Part shown: positions 1 to 7,038 of the stretch, one piece after another
Layout of the letters: every line of letters begins with the position of its first letter
Position numbering within the stretch: position 1 is the first letter of the stretch
NCBI RefSeq assembly: GCF_900103865.1
Contig: NZ_FNII01000013.1
Coordinates: forward strand, 1 to 64,000
Origin: Vreelandella arcis
GTDB lineage: Bacteria; Pseudomonadota; Gammaproteobacteria; Pseudomonadales; Halomonadaceae
DNA: 64,000 nt
Reading direction: 5' to 3'
Notes under the pieces: generated by a model
Told to the model about the DNA's origin: nothing
Seen by the model: the letters and a program-made list of their open reading frames with translations, nothing else
The model's database searches: none
Program-made: the position numbers and the translations under genes

Positions 1-152
1 CGCGCATGAGTCCTAGCAACCTGAGGCTCAAGCTCATCAAGGTAGGCGCGGTCATCATCCGCAATACGCGTCGAATCCGCGTACTCATGAGTGACAGCTA
101 CCCCTATAAAACGGCGCTATCCGATCTCGTCAGGCGGTTGGTGCCGAACTGA
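1..152 (+). pseudogene. IS1380-family transposase, C-terminal fragment
   Basis: The frame starting at base 3 is open from the window edge to TGA 150-152. It reads about 49 residues, including NLRLKLIKVGAVIIRNTRR and a final LVRRLVPN. This resembles the C-terminal end of IS1380-type DDE transposases, where an RLKL.K.GA..VR..R block follows the catalytic domain. Only the tail is in view, so the gene may be intact upstream. The next 170 bases hold no recognisable gene, and I could not identify the terminal inverted repeat. Confidence 0.6.
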
Positions 153-322
153 CTGCTCGGGCGCCCCCGGCCCGACGCAATGGGGGAAAGGGGGAGGTGT
201 GTCTGAACGACGGAAAGTGGTTAAAAAGTAGCCGATGTAAGTCGAACCAGTAGGTATTTAACGGTGTTACAGCCTGAGTGCGGTACTGGCTGAGGTGCTA
301 TGAGAAATCCAGGCTAGTAAGG

Positions 323-401
323 TGCTAACGACCGTGCTCAGGCGCCGCCCTGGAGCTGTAACGCAGCGGATGAGCGGTCGCTGTACCGCCGATTGTTAGC
401 C
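323..401 (-). other. attC-like site after the HxlR-type gene
   Basis: Read on the minus strand, this 79-bp stretch starts with GGCTAAC (401-395) and ends with GTTAGCA (329-323). The two ends pair as GCTAAC/GTTAGC, and inner blocks such as CGACCG/CGGTCG can also pair. It lies just beyond the stop codon of the HxlR-type gene, where a cassette recombination site would be. The GGCTAAC end is complementary at six of seven bases to GTTAGGC at 1179-1173, the expected relation between the two ends of one gene cassette. The spacing of the inner boxes is irregular, so this stays tentative. Confidence 0.4.
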
Positions 402-417
402 AACAATGCTTATCTCA

Positions 418-738
418 TTATTTGGTTTCTTGATAGCCAAGCTCTGTATCAAGAGTATGAATTTGTTTAATTATCATGATGAGCTTTTTACCCGAAGGCG
501 TTAGCGAATATTCCGTTCGCGGCGGAACCTCCGGAAAACTCTTCTTCTTGAGAAGACCATAGGATGTCAGTTTACGAAGCCGTTCACTCAAGACCTTTGT
601 AGAAATACCATCAATATGCCGTTCAAGAGCGCCCGGCCGGTTAACGCCTTCGTCGACAGAAAGTAGCACCGAAACCGACCACTTGCAGCCGACGACCTCT
701 TCGAGTTTGCGGTAAGAGCTAGGAGTGCGTGAGCTAAT
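418..738 (-). CDS. HxlR-type winged-helix transcriptional regulator (ATT start proposed)
   Basis: This is a small DNA-binding regulator of the HxlR family, about 106 residues. The segment CKWSVSVLLSV and the motif GISTKVLSERLRKL are the family's recognition-helix region, and a wing with EYSLTPSGKKL follows. The usual N-terminal helix, with the conserved CKW, lies upstream of the first ordinary start (GTG at 669), so that start would cut the domain. Between the upstream stop (762-760) and 669 there is no ATG, GTG or TTG in frame. An AGGAG sits seven bases before an in-frame ATT at 738-736, so I place the start there. Low G+C relative to the core genes and the flanking attC-like sites suggest a cassette gene. 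It is divergent from the thioredoxin-like gene and may control it. Confidence 0.7.
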   Translation of the reverse strand: MSSRTPSSYRKLEEVVGCKWSVSVLLSVDEGVNRPGALERHIDGISTKVLSERLRKLTSYGLLKKKSFPEVPPRTEYSLTPSGKKLIMIIKQIHTLDTELGYQETK

Positions 739-876
739 ATTTTTTCTCCTTAATTCTCGCTAATTTACACCGAAAAGTGCCTACGACACCTGAGGGTTCC
801 CGCTTTTTTCGTACCCGTTAAGGCGCCACTGTTGGCATGTGCGCACAGCACAATTACATACAACAGGAGTCTTAAT

Positions 877-1113
877 ATGAGCAATAAAGCAATCTTTTAC
901 CATGCGGGATGCCCGGTATGTGTGGCCGCGGAGGACAACGTTGCAAAGGCAATAGATCCTACTCGTTACGACGTGGAAATCGTTCATCTTGGCAACGACA
1001 AATCCCGCGTTTCAGAAGCTGAAGCGGCTGGTGTCAAGTCGGTGCCCGCGCTAGTTCTGGACGGTGAGCCGTTTCATATCAACTTCGGTGCAAGCCTCGC
1101 CGACTTGAAGTGA
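877..1113 (+). CDS. Small thioredoxin/glutaredoxin-fold protein with CPVC motif
   Basis: This 78-residue protein begins MSNKAIFYHAGCPVC and ends at the TGA at 1111-1113. The first strand followed by CPVC is a thioredoxin/glutaredoxin-type redox site, and SVPALVLDG supplies the cis-proline strand. It is shorter than classical thioredoxin (about 105 residues) and close to glutaredoxin size. The start at 877 is chosen because ACAGGAG lies at a proper distance upstream; an earlier ATG at 832 has no such site. A thiol oxidoreductase role is inferred from the fold. It is divergent from the HxlR-type regulator, a common arrangement for a regulator and its target, and a strong terminator follows it. 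Confidence 0.7.
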   Translation: MSNKAIFYHAGCPVCVAAEDNVAKAIDPTRYDVEIVHLGNDKSRVSEAEAAGVKSVPALVLDGEPFHINFGASLADLK

Positions 1114-1127
1114 TAGTTGCAACTCTC

Positions 1128-1168
1128 GTAGTGTCTCTCAGCCAACGGACGTGAGAGGCGCTACGTTT
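1128..1168 (+). terminator. Terminator after the thioredoxin-like gene
   Basis: GTAGTGTCTCTCA (1128-1140) pairs with TGAGAGGCGCTAC (1152-1164), giving a 13-bp stem with two G-U pairs, followed by GTTTTA. It starts 15 bases after the stop codon. Confidence 0.65.
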
Positions 1169-1172
1169 TATT

Positions 1173-1244
1173 GCCTAACGACTGGCCTCAGCGATGGCGC
1201 GAGCGCGTAGCGCACGGGCCATCCGCCGCCAGCACTTATTGGGC
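1173..1244 (-). other. attC-like imperfect palindrome
   Basis: On the minus strand this 72-bp element ends in GTTAGGC (1179-1173), a perfect match to the attC core GTTRRRY. Its other end, GCCCAAT (1244-1238), is a degenerate partner. Inner blocks pair in attC fashion: GCCAG (1229-1233) with CTGGC (1182-1186), and GATGGC (1193-1198) with GCCATC (1218-1223). It directly follows the stop codon of a decayed minus-strand reading frame, which fits the 3' end of an old cassette. Confidence 0.5.
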
Positions 1245-1427
1245 TTGTATACGCAACGACGCACCGCCACTTACGTTGAACGCATCTTCAATACGCTCAA
1301 CATGACGAGGCAGTGTCTTCGGGGGAAGCTCGCTTCTGTGGAAATGCCGAATATCGTCGGCTTCATCGCTAAGACGAATCGTCCAAAATAACTGCGAATG
1401 CCCCGAGATTATGCACGGTAAATCTCC
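1236..1427 (-). pseudogene. Degenerate small ORF, possibly a toxin remnant
   Basis: A frame open from 1427 to TAA at 1238-1236 reads FWTIRLSDEADDIRHF and later LPRHVERIEDAF. There is no start codon in frame upstream. The opening WTIRLSDEA looks faintly like the first strand and helix of RelE/ParE-type toxins, but I do not recognise the family with confidence. The stop codon lies inside the attC-like element, as in many cassette genes. It is best treated as a decayed cassette ORF of unknown product. Confidence 0.3.
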
Positions 1428-1438
1428 CTAGTAAGCCC

Positions 1439-1552
1439 AACGCCTGGGAAGACTATCTATACTGGCAGAAAACTGACAAGAAGGTTCTTAACCAAATTCA
1501 CAAGCTAATCAAAGAGACCAAGCGATGCTGGATATTAATCCGACGTAAATAA
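1439..1552 (+). pseudogene. YoeB-type toxin remnant
   Basis: The frame from 1439 reads NAWEDYLYWQKTDKKVLNQI and continues HKLIKETKR before running into unrelated sequence and a stop at 1550-1552. This matches the N-terminal third of YoeB, the ribosome-dependent mRNA endonuclease toxin, in particular the signature W.DYLYWQ.TDK. The start codon and the whole C-terminal half with the catalytic Glu, Arg and His residues are missing, so it cannot be active. No partner antitoxin is adjacent; a broken yefM-like sequence lies 3.7 kb downstream. It may be a relic of an old cassette or of an insertion or deletion. Confidence 0.75.
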
Positions 1553-1692
1553 GCACCTGCAAGATCACCGATGAGCTTCTCAAATGGAGGCGGCTTTCGA
1601 TTGCGCAAGGTGCTGGTTTTGATCCATGAACGGCGATGGCGGCGGGCAGTCAGAACAGCATCACAGCAGGAGATACAGTAGGAGACAGCGAT

Positions 1693-2514
1693 ATGCAGAT
1701 GATTGAGCTAGGCGGAGAAAGCGTACCCCGTATAGGCCAGGGCACCTGGCATATGGGCGAGAATGCCGGGCAGCGGCAGGCTGAGGTCAGAGCCCTGCGT
1801 GAAGGCCTGGATCTGGGCATGACGCTGATCGATACCGCCGAGATGTATGCCGAGGGCGGCGCTGAAGAGATCGTTGGCCAAGCGATCCGTGACCGGCGCG
1901 ATGAGGTGTATCTGGTCAGCAAGGTCTACCCACACAACGCCAGCACCAAGGGTGTTCAAGCCGCCTGCGAGCGCAGCCTGCGCCGGTTGGGCACCGACAC
2001 TATCGACCTGTACCTGCTGCACTGGCGCGGCCAGTACCCGCTGAGCGAAACAGTGGAAGCTTTTGAGCGGCTGCGCGAGCAGGGCAAGATCCTGCGCTGG
2101 GGCGTGTCGAACTTTGACAGTGACGACTTAGCAGAGCTCGACGCACCCGCTTGCGCCACCAACCAGGTGCTCTACAACCCCGAAGCACGCGGCATTGAAT
2201 ACGACCTGCTGCCCTGGCAAGCACAACACAACATGCCGCTCATGGCCTACTGCCCGATCGGGCAAGGCGGCGCGCTATTGCATGACGCCACCCTGCAACG
2301 CATCGCCGACAAACACAGCGCCACCACCGCGCAAGTCGCCCTCGCCTGGGCACTGCGCTACCCCGGTGTGATTGCTATTCCTAAAGCCGTGAATCTGGAT
2401 CACCTCAAACAGAACGCCGGGGCAGATAACGTCAGACTCGATGAAGAGGATCTGGCACAGATCGACGCCGCCTATCCTCGGCCAACGCGCAAGCAGTCTT
2501 TGCAGATGGTATGA
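1693..2514 (+). CDS. Aldo/keto reductase
   Basis: This 273-residue protein is an NADPH-dependent oxidoreductase of the aldo/keto reductase superfamily. It should form a cytosolic (beta/alpha)8 barrel reducing aldehydes or ketones. The catalytic tetrad is visible: Asp47 and Tyr52 in LIDTAEMY, Lys77 in VSKVYP and His110 in LLHWRG. The cofactor-binding end carries AIPKAVNLDHLKQN. The start at 1693 is set by TAGGAG eight bases upstream; the frame is open earlier, but nothing conserved lies there. It is the first gene of a tight four-gene unit with a small membrane protein, a Tat-exported second aldo/keto reductase and a DUF6064 protein. The substrate is not evident. Confidence 0.88.
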   Translation: MQMIELGGESVPRIGQGTWHMGENAGQRQAEVRALREGLDLGMTLIDTAEMYAEGGAEEIVGQAIRDRRDEVYLVSKVYPHNASTKGVQAACERSLRRLGTDTIDLYLLHWRGQYPLSETVEAFERLREQGKILRWGVSNFDSDDLAELDAPACATNQVLYNPEARGIEYDLLPWQAQHNMPLMAYCPIGQGGALLHDATLQRIADKHSATTAQVALAWALRYPGVIAIPKAVNLDHLKQNAGADNVRLDEEDLAQIDAAYPRPTRKQSLQMV

Positions 2515-2565
2515 GGACGCGCCATTAACGGATCAGGATTAACGGACTAGGACAGGAGCGCTGTC

Positions 2566-2979
2566 ATGTCACTGCCCGCCCCACAACCCAATGGCTGGAT
2601 TAGCTTCCTCGCCCACCTGCTGTTTATCCTCGCCGCGTGGACGTTGTTCATCAAATACCTGTTTCCCATAGGTTACGCGTTGGCATACGGCGAGCCCTGG
2701 GCACGCTATATCTATTGGGATCTATGGCCACTGACGCACGTCTGGCTCGGCTGGGCGCTGCTCGAACGGCCTCGCTATACGCGTGCATTGGCGGTGGGCA
2801 TGTCCGTCATTGAAATCCTCATCATCTGTACCCTGTTCGCCCGTTTTCTCGCCGACCCTGAATGGTCGATCTGGCGCACCAACTGGTTTGTGAATAAGGT
2901 GTTTGTACTGACATGCTTTGTGCTGGTGTTGGCCTCCACGGTGCCGATTCAAAAAAACCTGAAGGAGCGACCGCTATGA
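2566..2979 (+). CDS. Small integral membrane protein, unknown
   Basis: This 137-residue protein has about four hydrophobic segments, near residues 13-38, 52-68, 73-97 and 106-129, with aromatic-rich links such as YIYWDLWPLTHVWLGWALLERP. I do not recognise a named family. A GGAGCG site precedes the ATG. Its stop overlaps the start of the exported aldo/keto reductase by ATGA, so the two are probably translationally coupled. A role as a membrane partner of the flanking reductases is inferred from position only. Confidence 0.75.
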   Translation: MSLPAPQPNGWISFLAHLLFILAAWTLFIKYLFPIGYALAYGEPWARYIYWDLWPLTHVWLGWALLERPRYTRALAVGMSVIEILIICTLFARFLADPEWSIWRTNWFVNKVFVLTCFVLVLASTVPIQKNLKERPL

Positions 2980-3923
2980 AGCATCACATCAAGCATCGCA
3001 TCACGCGCAGACAAAGCCTTACGCTCATCGGCGCCACGCTCGCCGCCGTGACACTTCCAACCGCATCGCTTCTTGCCAACACGGGCGGGATGCAACAGAA
3101 GACCTTTGCGGGCACGGGCAAAACGCTGCCCATTATCGGCATGGGCACCTGGCGCACGTTCAACGTTGGCAACGACCCCGAGTTGCTCGATGCCCGTACC
3201 GAGGTGGTTAAGGCATTCTTCGAGCATGGTGGCGGCCTGATCGACTCTTCGCCCATGTATGGCTCGGCGCCGGATGTGATGGGCTATGCCTTGCAGCAGC
3301 TCGGCACGCCCGAGAGCCTGTTTTCCGCAGAGAAGGTCTGGAGCCCCGCCGGTGGTTCAGCCCGCGAGCAGGTAGCCGAGCTTGAAGACCGCTGGCAGGT
3401 GGAGCAGTTCGATCTGGTACAGGTACACAACCTAACCGACTGGCGCGAGCACTTGGCAGCGCTGCAGGAGATGAAAGCCGAAGGCACCATCAGCCATGTC
3501 GGCATCACCACCTCGCACGGGCGCCGCCACAGCGAGATCGAGCAGATCATGACGTCAGAGGATATCGACTTCGTTCAGCTCACCTACAACATCACCCACC
3601 GCGAGGCTGAAAACAGGTTACTGCCCCTGGCAGAAGAACGGGGCATCGGCGTGATAGCCAACCGCCCTTACGATGGCGGCAGCCTGATCAAGAACCTCAA
3701 GCGCCGTAACGCGCCACTGCCCGAGTGGGCAGAAGCGGAATGCGGCTGCACCACCTGGGCGGACTTCCTGCTGAAGTTTATCGTCAGCCACCCGGCGATC
3801 ACCTGCGCGATACCCGCCACCACCCAGGTCGAACACATGCGCGAGAATATGCGCGCCGGCCACGCCCCCATGCCCTCGCCCGACGCCCGGCAGCGGATGG
3901 CCGCCACTATCGAGTCGCTATGA
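2976..3923 (+). CDS. Tat-exported aldo/keto reductase
   Basis: This is a 315-residue protein with a twin-arginine leader. Residues 11-20 read RRQSLTLIGA, followed by a hydrophobic stretch to about residue 34. The mature part is an aldo/keto reductase with tetrad residues Asp90 and Tyr95 (GLIDSSPMY), Lys120 (SAEKVW) and His151 (VQVHNL). Tat export implies folding with a cofactor in the cytoplasm and action in the periplasm or at the membrane. The ATG overlaps the stop of the upstream membrane-protein gene by four bases, and the stop overlaps the downstream DUF6064 start by four bases. An earlier start at 2913 would bury the leader and is rejected. Confidence 0.85.
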   Translation: MKHHIKHRITRRQSLTLIGATLAAVTLPTASLLANTGGMQQKTFAGTGKTLPIIGMGTWRTFNVGNDPELLDARTEVVKAFFEHGGGLIDSSPMYGSAPDVMGYALQQLGTPESLFSAEKVWSPAGGSAREQVAELEDRWQVEQFDLVQVHNLTDWREHLAALQEMKAEGTISHVGITTSHGRRHSEIEQIMTSEDIDFVQLTYNITHREAENRLLPLAEERGIGVIANRPYDGGSLIKNLKRRNAPLPEWAEAECGCTTWADFLLKFIVSHPAITCAIPATTQVEHMRENMRAGHAPMPSPDARQRMAATIESL

Positions 3924-4591
3924 ACGCGTGGACAAGCTACCAGCTGCAGGACTTTATTCCCTTCACCGCGGAGGTTTACTTTCGCCTGCTGGAGCGCATG
4001 GGCGAAACCTTCTGGCCGCTGCATCTGCTGACCCTCGCGCTGGGCGCCGCGACCCTTGTGCTGGCGCTGACACAGCGCACGCGAATTGCCTGCCTGCTCC
4101 CCGCCCCTTTCTGGGCCTTTGTCGCCGTCGCGTTTTTCTTTCAGCGCTATGCAGCGCTCAACTGGGCCGGAGGCTATGTTGGAGACGCTTTCATCGTCCA
4201 GGCCGTGCTGCTGGTAGTGATGGCGCTAACGGGATGGGGAATGGATAACGCGCCACGCGCAACAAACCCACCAGTTGCTATAGGTATAGCCATCACCCTC
4301 TTCGGCCTGATCATAATGCCACTGATGGCGCCGCTGAGCGGCGGCCCCTGGTTCCAGGCGGAAGTGTACGGCATTCATGCCGACCCCACAGCGGTGACCA
4401 CGCTTGGCCTGGTGCTTATCATGCTCCGGGGTTTCGCGCTATGGATCGCCGCCATAATCCCAGCGCTCTGGCTGGTCGTGTCAGGCCTAACGTTGCAAGT
4501 GCTGGATTCGTCGGGCGCCGTTGTGCTGTTCGCCGTATTGGCGATTGCGCTTGTTGGGCTGGTTTGGAAAAGCATCGCGTCCAAGCGATAG
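3920..4591 (+). CDS. DUF6064-type multi-pass membrane protein
   Basis: This 223-residue integral membrane protein has six or seven hydrophobic helices separated by short loops. It begins MNAWTSYQLQDFIPFTAEVY and contains the motif YAALNWAGGYVGDAF. The pattern fits the DUF6064 family, whose function is unknown. The start at 3920 overlaps the preceding stop (ATGA). The frame is open to 3725, but that part only shadows the upstream reductase. It is the last gene of the aldo/keto reductase unit, so a role in membrane redox chemistry or detoxification can be suggested but not shown. Confidence 0.75.
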   Translation: MNAWTSYQLQDFIPFTAEVYFRLLERMGETFWPLHLLTLALGAATLVLALTQRTRIACLLPAPFWAFVAVAFFFQRYAALNWAGGYVGDAFIVQAVLLVVMALTGWGMDNAPRATNPPVAIGIAITLFGLIIMPLMAPLSGGPWFQAEVYGIHADPTAVTTLGLVLIMLRGFALWIAAIIPALWLVVSGLTLQVLDSSGAVVLFAVLAIALVGLVWKSIASKR

Positions 4592-4647
4592 CGGCTCAGC
4601 ACCGATGCCGTTGACACGGAGGCAAATCGGCTGCGTACCGCGCTTAG

Positions 4648-5199
4648 TTAACGGGTTTGTTCGATATTTGAGCGGCGCTTACGCTCTTGCTCAACCATTT
4701 GCTCCTGACGCTCCTCAAGGGAGTTCAGCCCGAGGCGGACACGGCGTTCATTCACCGTCGCCGCATCTTCGATAGGAAACGGTGTTGGCCACCCTTTTTC
4801 ATCAACATCGAACTGGGTACCATAGACCTGAGGCTTACCAGATAAGGTACGCACCCGATCCTGCAGAAATGCCAACTGCCACCCCGCTCCCTCTTCTCTG
4901 GCAACCGCCTCTTCCAGCAGGCCGGCACACTCCGCCATAAAATCAAGATCTGATACAGAATGCTGAGCGACCAGCCAGGCCGCTTTGGCCGCTTCTTCAC
5001 CAACGTGCGGGATACCAGGCCAACCGTGGACGCTAATGATTTCTTTCAGACGGGCAGTATTTTGCTCGTGCAAGGCTTTCATTCGGGGATGGTAGGACTC
5101 AGCGGGCAGTTCGCCAGCATCGAAGAGCTGCTGCAACATGTGCTGGTCTTCGCGCATCATCATGACTAGCTCGTCTGCAAGGTTTTGGTTCATCAACAT
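4648..5199 (-). CDS. DUF6624 domain protein
   Basis: This is a 183-residue soluble protein. Typical DUF6624 features are visible: a helical N-terminal half with REDQHMLQQLFD, the block HGWPGIPHVGEEAAKAAWL, LVAQHSVSDLDFM, then LEEAVAREEG and a C-terminal YGTQF. The family is widespread in bacteria and without known function; members often appear as orphan accessory genes. It stands alone, convergent with the DUF6064 gene. The start could be 5199 or the second ATG at 5193. Confidence 0.75.
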   Translation of the reverse strand: MLMNQNLADELVMMMREDQHMLQQLFDAGELPAESYHPRMKALHEQNTARLKEIISVHGWPGIPHVGEEAAKAAWLVAQHSVSDLDFMAECAGLLEEAVAREEGAGWQLAFLQDRVRTLSGKPQVYGTQFDVDEKGWPTPFPIEDAATVNERRVRLGLNSLEERQEQMVEQERKRRSNIEQTR

Positions 5200-5228
5200 C
5201 TTACCGTTTAACGCGTGGGATCAGCCTT

Positions 5229-5475
5229 ATGGATGCCATTAGCTACACGTCCGTTAGAACCAATCTAGCAAAAACCATGGAGCAGGTCTGTGAAGACCAT
5301 TCACCAATAATCATCACCCGCAACAAGGCCTGTGGTAATGATCTCTCTCGAAGACTATGAGGCGCTACAAGAGACAGTCTATCTCCTGCGCGCACTAAGA
5401 GCGCCCGTCGTTTGCTGGAATCCGTTATCGAGCTGGAGCAAGATGGTGGTCAGCAAAAAAAACTTGTTGAAAACG
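5229..5475 (+). pseudogene. YefM/Phd-type antitoxin pseudogene
   Basis: Three frames must be joined to read a YefM-like antitoxin. ATG 5229 opens MDAISYTSVRTNLAKTMEQV and continues to IIITRNKA. A shift then leads to VVMISLEDYEALQETVYLLR, and a second shift leads to SARRLLESVIELEQDGGQQ. These are the DNA-binding N-terminus, the VVMISLEDYEAL centre and the toxin-binding C-terminus of the family. The two frameshifts inactivate it. No toxin gene follows; the only YoeB-like sequence in the window is the fragment at 1439. Confidence 0.8.
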
Positions 5476-5477
5476 GC

Positions 5478-5501
5478 AGCGCCGGGGCGAGCCCCGGCGC
5501 T
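5478..5501 (-). terminator. Terminator of the outer-membrane barrel gene
   Basis: AGCGCCGGGG and CCCCGGCGCT form a perfect 10-bp stem with a four-base loop. It lies about 30 bases beyond the stop of the outer-membrane protein gene on the minus strand, and T runs follow further on. Confidence 0.7.
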
Positions 5502-5531
5502 TATATCGTACATGGCAAAACAAATTGACGT

Positions 5532-6137
5532 TTAGAAGCGGAAACCGGCTGACGCGGTAAAGGTGTCGATCTGATAGTCGCTGTCGAAGTCGTAGCGCTC
5601 GTATTCGGCACGAACCAGGAAGGGGTCGAAGTTGAACTGCGCGCCGACACCGTAGACCGGATCGGTGCCGTCCTGATCTTCAAGGTCAACGTTAGCACCG
5701 CCAAGGTTACCGTCGACGTCGGTTTCCCACTTGGCCACACCGGCCTTGGCGAAGGCGGTAAACCAGGAGGTGATGGGCAATTGACCGACCAGACTCGCCC
5801 CGTAGGCGTCGGATTCCAAATCGGTATTGGCGCCACTGTTACCCTCTAGGCGCGTACGACCAAGATCGGCATAGAAGATTTCGGTAGCGAAGTAAGGATT
5901 GAATTCGTAGCCGACGAAACCTTTAAAGACGTTGTCTTCGTCATCATCCAGTTCAAAGTCTTCAGCGCCATCGGAGATGAAATCGTCGACATCGTCGTCG
6001 TCGTTCTCCAGCGAGCTGAAACCGGTACCGATACCCAGATAGAGTCCATCAGCATTGGGTGCAGCGAATGCCGACGGTGCCGTGGCGAGCAGAGCGGTAG
6101 AGGCAAACGAGGCGGTAAGTAGGGTTCTGAGTTTCAC
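5532..6137 (-). CDS. Outer-membrane beta-barrel protein
   Basis: This 201-residue protein has a signal peptide (MKLRTLLTASFASTALLATA, cleaved near SAFA-AP at about residue 26). The mature part is rich in alternating aromatic and polar strands and ends in GFRF, the terminal aromatic signature recognised by the BAM complex. The N-terminal strand YLGIGTGFSSLE and the strand YGVGAQFNFD fit an eight-stranded OmpA-like/OmpW-sized barrel without a peptidoglycan-binding domain. Long acidic loops (DDDDVDDF, DDDEDN) suit a halophile's surface. The function is probably a small pore or structural barrel. Confidence 0.8.
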   Translation of the reverse strand: MKLRTLLTASFASTALLATAPSAFAAPNADGLYLGIGTGFSSLENDDDDVDDFISDGAEDFELDDDEDNVFKGFVGYEFNPYFATEIFYADLGRTRLEGNSGANTDLESDAYGASLVGQLPITSWFTAFAKAGVAKWETDVDGNLGGANVDLEDQDGTDPVYGVGAQFNFDPFLVRAEYERYDFDSDYQIDTFTASAGFRF

Positions 6138-6496
6138 GTGTATTCTCCTTGTGACGACTTGCTGTGAACGATTCTATGAATCGTCATGGTATTGAAAGGC
6201 TGTCCTGCCTTGATTCACGCAATGTGACAGTCGTTTGATTCACACGTATCAAACATAGGCAGAACACTGTTCGATAACAAGGAGGCTTCAGTTACGGCAG
6301 GTAAACTTTTGTTGCATAAAAGTGCCTCTACCGGGAAGGTAAAGGCGCTTCGGTCATCGACCCAGAGCCGAAAACGGTTCATCAATATTGGGAGCATTGC
6401 CGGTTATTGGTCTTGGCGAATCAACCATGAACACTGACTGAAATATAAAGTCACGGATGAGGCTTTGCTTATTGCCCAGCTCCGGTATCACTACTG
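6138..6496. other. Non-coding region between the barrel gene and the attC-like site
   Basis: I see no convincing gene here. It holds the barrel gene's promoter and leader (a GGAGAAT ribosome site just before its ATG) and a hairpin at 6320-6350. Short minus-strand frames are open but carry no recognisable motifs; one simply reads through the attC-like palindrome. The stretch is visibly AT-richer than the core genes. Confidence 0.5.
6320..6350 (-). terminator. Hairpin downstream of the GIY-YIG cassette
   Basis: AAGTGCCTCTACC (6320-6332) pairs with GGTAAAGGCGCTT (6338-6350) around a GGGAA loop, with one mismatch and one G-U pair. On the minus strand it is followed by TTTTATG. It could end transcripts coming from the GIY-YIG cassette. 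Confidence 0.45.
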
Positions 6497-6567
6497 ATTT
6501 AACGCTTGGCTTTGCGGCGTACCGAAGCGCTAGCGTAGGTACGTCCGACAACAGCCACTTGTTAGAG
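6497..6567 (-). other. attC-like site of the GIY-YIG cassette
   Basis: Read on the minus strand, this 71-bp imperfect palindrome begins CTCTAAC (6567-6561) and ends GTTAAAT (6503-6497), the latter a perfect GTTRRRY core. Inner boxes pair (TGGCT with AGCCA), and a central hairpin GTACC/GGTAC is present. It starts eight bases after the stop of the GIY-YIG gene. Its CTCTAAC end is exactly complementary to GTTAGAG at 7045-7039 before that gene. This end-matching is diagnostic of integrated gene cassettes. Confidence 0.65.
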
Positions 6568-6574
6568 CGACCCA

Positions 6575-7030
6575 TCACAGCGTGTTGTATATAGGCTTTT
6601 TTTGATCCGGAACTTGTCTCGAAAATTTTGAAAGTGCCTCGTATTCAAGATAAGCCACCCAACCTAACCGCCGAAGATCAGTCGGATTAGGATCAGCAGG
6701 GTTACACCTGACCGGCATCGCGGCCACAAAAAGATTCGAAGTCCAGTCGTCAAAGCTCCCGATAGCCTTAAAGATAGTCCAACCACCACTGTGGCCATCA
6801 CGACCGCGGATCGAATTCTGAAACTGCGACCATCTTTGAGTCAGGCCACCTTTGGATTTAGTCATTCCTACATAAACAACATCGCGCCATCGAACGGCAT
6901 GCCCGGCTAGATCGTCGTCTGAAATTGCAATGACATATACGCCTGGATACTCTCGGCCTGAAATGTCGAAACGGCTCTCCCATGGAGTCCATCGACTAAA
7001 GCTCAGCGGTGGTATCGATATCTCTCTCAT
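6575..7030 (-). CDS. GIY-YIG-like nuclease-fold protein in a gene cassette
   Basis: This 151-residue protein has the opening strands of the GIY-YIG fold: PGVYVI near residue 29 and VVYVGMTKSKGGLTQRWSQF near residues 50-70, which supply the YIG-like strand and the catalytic-type Arg. The C-terminal half ends with an ALSKFSRQVPDQKKP segment and has a Glu in AYLEYEAL that could bind metal. It is probably a small nuclease-fold protein, but activity is unproven. The ATG lies nine bases after a GTTAGAG crossover site and the stop lies eight bases before an attC-like site, so the gene fills a complete cassette. Its base composition is AT-richer than the core genes. Confidence 0.7.
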   Translation of the reverse strand: MREISIPPLSFSRWTPWESRFDISGREYPGVYVIAISDDDLAGHAVRWRDVVYVGMTKSKGGLTQRWSQFQNSIRGRDGHSGGWTIFKAIGSFDDWTSNLFVAAMPVRCNPADPNPTDLRRLGWVAYLEYEALSKFSRQVPDQKKPIYNTL

Positions 7031-7038
7031 TTTCTTGT

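Noticed and set aside
1194-1391. Plus-strand ORF of 65 codons
   Set aside because: It reads through the attC-like palindrome and has no ribosome site or recognisable motif; the minus-strand frame fits the cassette context better.
4590-4650. Possible attC-like site after the DUF6624 gene
   Set aside because: A hairpin of ATCGG/CCGAT type exists, but there is no AAC/GTT pair of core sites at its ends.
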